From NCBI RefSeq assembly GCF_933775445.1, contig NC_065875.1, forward strand, positions 2,294,001 to 2,358,000: 64,000 nt of DNA. Direction: 5' to 3'. Position 1 is the first letter of the stretch, and every line of letters begins with the position of its first letter. Both the position numbers and the translations under genes were made by a program. Under the pieces are notes generated by a model. That model saw only the letters and a list, made by a program, of their open reading frames with translations, was not told the origin of the DNA and did not search any database. This stretch comes from Argentina anserina. Lineage: Eukaryota; Streptophyta; Magnoliopsida; Rosales; Rosaceae. Positions 60,685 to 64,000 of the stretch are shown piece after piece.

Positions 60685-61122
60685 CTAAAAACAACCAGAA
60701 GTTACAAAATAATGTAAATAGACTGATTAGCAATAATACCACCCAACAAGATGGTGTTCTGTATAAAGCACATATCAACAGCACACAAGGCAGCCCGAAC
60801 CAATTTACAATGTAAACATTACCAACAAGGCACCATTAAAGGAAACCGGCTACTTATGACTTACGAAGCACCCTATTAGGTTCTTATATGCACAGATATG
60901 AGTTCCTTACTCTCATGTTTCAATCAAACAAATTAGTAATGCTCTAATATCCTCAAAATGTATTTTTGATGGTCAAGGATTATTTTTCTTGATAGCCATA
61001 CCAGAAAACTAACTCTATTTTTTTTTTTTGAATTATTAATTCTGTGCGGAAAACCAAATGCTACAGCTGATTGTGCCTTTCTGTTCACAGATTGATACCA
61101 AATCATATTCAAAGAGTACTAA

Positions 61123-64000
61123 TTACTCACCATCTTTGCTTGAACTCTGTTCCATGTCAATTCGTTCTTGCCATGACTGCTTCATTTCAGATGATCCAGA
61201 CTCCAAAACAGGATTGCCTTTTGAAGAGGAGAATGACTGTGGCACTGAAAATGAAGTTGTACTGGTTGTCTGCTTCTTAGACATTGAAGAATCAGCTGTA
61301 GAGCTCATGTGTTCATTTGTTCTCGATGTTGCTTCATTAGGATGACTGTTATGCTCGGTATCTGGTAGTGGCCGTTTTTGTGTAATTCTGGACCTCTTGT
61401 TTAAATGACTTCCCCGAGAATTGTGACATGAAGGTACCTTCTGATCATTAGATGAATAAGTAGCACAAGGAGCGTTGTTCCTTAAGATCACCTTTGGGGT
61501 TGGCAAGTTTTCACAGTTATCGACAACAATTTCATTTGTACCACTCATGTTTGCCTCCTTTGCAGCTGCTTCCAATTCCCACATCTTGAATATGGCTTCA
61601 GTCAAATATTCTCTAGCCTGATCTATCTCGATGATAGGTCTTGGATAGTTGAATCCTAGCTCTATTCCTGAAACTCTAAGCACATTATCGGGTGCGTCCC
61701 AAGGATGATGGATCCACTCAGTTGGCAGACGTGCTAACTCAGGCAGCCAATGCCTTACATATTCACCCTCTGGATCAAATTTTGAGCCTTGGACCTGAAT
61801 ATATGCAAATGACGAAGTGCCATTAGTGAACTCTATGACCAACATTCATGATCTCTTGTCCATTTAGTGAATAAGATTGGAGTCATATTCTCCTGGTAAT
61901 ATCTAAAAGTAAAACTCATTGTAAGATATTGTTTTCACATTTGTAACTCAGCCAACCCAAAGCAATAAGAAATAAACAATTTTAAACATGAGCCTATATC
62001 AAAAACCATACTAACTTCTAGTCTGTATCACACTTGTAAGTTACATGCTTCTTGTCAACTGCTGCCGCGTATATGGTTCTACGTTCTAACTAGAATAACT
62101 GATGCAAAGGTAAGACTATAAACTGATCATTCAATGGAACTATAAGACTCCTTTACAGATCACAACTCTTTTATTAAATTTCAGGTATTTATGTAGCTCA
62201 ACCTAAGATTAGATTTTGCTACTTTTCTGAAATAAATGTACCAAGTACTTACCTCCGGACTATCCAAACGCTCAAGCTCATGGCCATCTGGTAAACTCCC
62301 TGAGATATACTGCCAACCAAGGATATCACTTTCCATGTCAGCATCCATAAGCGTGTCCCAGAAATACTTCATTCCCCATTTCCAAGGAATTAGTAAAACT
62401 TTCACAGCAAAACTCGAAACAATCACTCTTATTCTGTTGTGTATCCACCCAGTTGCCCAAAGTTCTCTCATCCCTGCATCAACTAAAGGGTAGCCCGTCC
62501 GACCTTGTCTCCAAGCCTTAAAACGTTCCTGGTCGGCTTTCCATGGAAAGAATCTCAAGTGGCTCAGCAGTAATTTCTCATGAGTGAATGGAAAGTTAAA
62601 ACAAAGATAGCGAGAGTATTCTCTAAGCCCAATGGCCCGGAGAAAAAAGGTCACACTCTCTTCACCTAGAATGTTCCCTTCTCTTGCAAACAGTATCTGC
62701 TTCATTCGAGCCAACTGGAAAACTTTCCTCACACTCACTTCTCCGAAGTGAAGATATGGGGACAATAGTGATGTTGAGTTTCCCCCAAGCTTCGTCCTGT
62801 TCTTTGCATAGTCTAGCAGGTGCCCGTCGAAGAACTCAGTTAAAGCCTTATCAGCTTGGCTCCAACCTGGAGTCCATGCTCTTCCTAAGAGGGCATTGCT
62901 AGATTTTTCTGTTTCATTTTCAAGACCCAATTCTTCGATTGAACATTTCTTTACCGTTCCTGGAAATAACAAATGAAAGATGTTCATCTTCACTATATCT
63001 TTGCCTCCAAACAAGTAAGAAAATGTCAGGAACTAGAAGAGTACCTGTTGCCTGCAATAATTTCCACGGAGGAAGAAATGTCACAAGCTCTCTTTCCATT
63101 TCTAAGCACTTGTCCCAGTATTCTCTAAAGGTCGTAAATGTTTGTCCTTTTGCATCATATATTTCCCATGGCTCGTGCAACAAATCTGCATTATAGCTTT
63201 GCACAGAAATTCCTAGTTCTAGCAGCTTTCCTTTGATGTTGTGATCACACACGAGTGAAACAGGATCTGAGATAAAAGAGTAAATTCAAAACATGTAACT
63301 CTGCAAGAACCACCAACAATTCTGGCATGTTAACAAATTACACTACATGCTTAGACCTGAATCACCTGATCTCCACTAAATGAAAAGGTTTTTATTCTAA
63401 TTACTGACATGAGCCTTTAGATTATGTCCCCTCTCTTGATTTACATGCGTGAACCATTCTACAGACTAAAAGATAAATTTGCATTATTCAGAATAGAGAA
63501 ATATAGGCTGAGAATGATGAATTGAGTTGGTAGTACGTGTTATATCACCCTAAACCTTTCACCACAGAAACAACTCTGGAGGGAAGTTACATATCTAACA
63601 TGACTACAATCATCTTGCACTAGCCAAACTAATTGCAACAACTATAGACATCTAACAAAGGGATTGAAATTCCTATATGACACATACAGGGGAACGAAGC
63701 GATACAGATAGATACAGAGAGAGAATCAGCAGATAAAACATCGAATTGAATGAAAAAAAATTACTGAAGCAGTGAAACTAAGGAGAGGAGAGGCTTTGAA
63801 ACATACCATAGAGATGGTTGAACACTACTTTTGTGGCTCCAATAGCTTGGATGCATTCCAAGATAGCAGAGAGAGTACTGTTGGTTTTGATCAGCACAAG
63901 TTCAGCCCCAAGAGACTTCAAGGACTGGTCCAGGTGAGCAAGGGACTGCTTCAGCCACCACCGCGAAACTCGACCCGGGTAAAACTGTCCTTCATCTTTC
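61123..64000 (-). CDS. CRY2: Cryptochrome 2 (blue-light receptor), 5' end beyond the window
   Basis: This is a FAD-binding blue-light receptor controlling flowering and photomorphogenesis in the nucleus. Exons on the minus strand are 64000-63807 (partial), 63266-63045, 62959-62253 and 61794-61123. All visible introns are GT-AG, giving 597 visible residues; roughly the first 55-60 are missing. The photolyase-like region is complete from QFYPGRVSRWWLKQSLAHLD onward. It has the FAD-site block GNSTSLLSPYLHFGE, LREYSRYLCFNFPFTHE, WRQGRTGYPLVDAGMREL, WATGWIHNRIRV and DADMESDILGWQYISGSLPD. The C-terminal extension bears the DAS features: DQKVPS (the VP COP1-binding motif), acidic residues, and STADSS, plus a basic NKRSRITQKR nuclear signal. 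IFKMWELEAAAKEAN and the DAS order favour CRY2 over CRY1. A GTGAGT donor just before the stop suggests an alternative last exon; see findings. Confidence 0.93.

Noticed and set aside
61058..63196. Plus-strand ORFs across the cryptochrome exons
   Set aside because: Antisense shadows of CRY2 exons, whose splice sites and protein motifs are unambiguous on the minus strand.

Overview
The window looks like nuclear DNA of a dicot plant. It is AT-rich and gene-poor, its genes have introns, and it holds layer upon layer of class I and class II transposon remains. The repeat flavour and the cryptochrome and phosphate-transporter sequences would fit a rosid, possibly Rosaceae, but that placement is an inference. 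No rRNA, tRNA, CRISPR or prokaryotic feature was seen.

Four genes look functional. They are a secreted proline/histidine-rich repeat protein (minus, 1289-2581); a three-exon PP1-type Ser/Thr phosphatase catalytic subunit (plus, 11489-13901); an intronless PHT1 phosphate:H+ symporter (plus, 31022-32644); and a CRY2-type cryptochrome cut off by the right edge (minus, 61123-64000). A second PHT1 copy (40038-41323) is a pseudogene. It has lost its ATG, is frameshifted several times, carries a LINE just upstream and is cut off by an LTR. The genes do not form a pathway; phosphate uptake is the only shared theme, between PHT1 and its dead tandem copy.

Layout. 1-1 kb: relic of a gypsy-type transposon-domain gene. 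1.3-2.6 kb: proline-rich gene. 5.9-10.7 kb: hAT transposase relic, an array of ~510-bp repeats, a CACTA end and a 435-bp hAT MITE. 11.5-14 kb: PP1. 15.3-17.5 kb: a long-TIR Mutator-like element and a hAT element. 17.8-19.4 kb: first copy of a minisatellite-bearing element family. 20.4-23.3 kb: copia pol relic split by a solo LTR. 24-31 kb: intergenic, with MITEs. 31-42 kb: PHT1, a 579-bp tandem duplication, second copy of the minisatellite family, LINE, PHT1 pseudogene and an LTR. 42.7-49.3 kb: one degraded Ty1-copia element on the minus strand with both LTRs. 51.3-52.8 kb: third minisatellite-family copy, carrying a SAWADEE-like gene fragment. 54-60 kb: foldback elements and two hAT elements, one of 2,059 bp with a perfect 8-bp target duplication. 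60.6-64 kb: CRY2.

The most unusual item is the repeat family at 17822-19357, about 35460-37262 (reversed) and 51350-52798. Each copy has the same ~490-bp head and then a TGTCACAC-type 12-bp minisatellite. The cargo after it differs in every copy, and in one it looks like captured host coding sequence. It may be an undescribed non-autonomous, gene-capturing transposon family. All homology calls were made by eye from translated sequence, without database searches.
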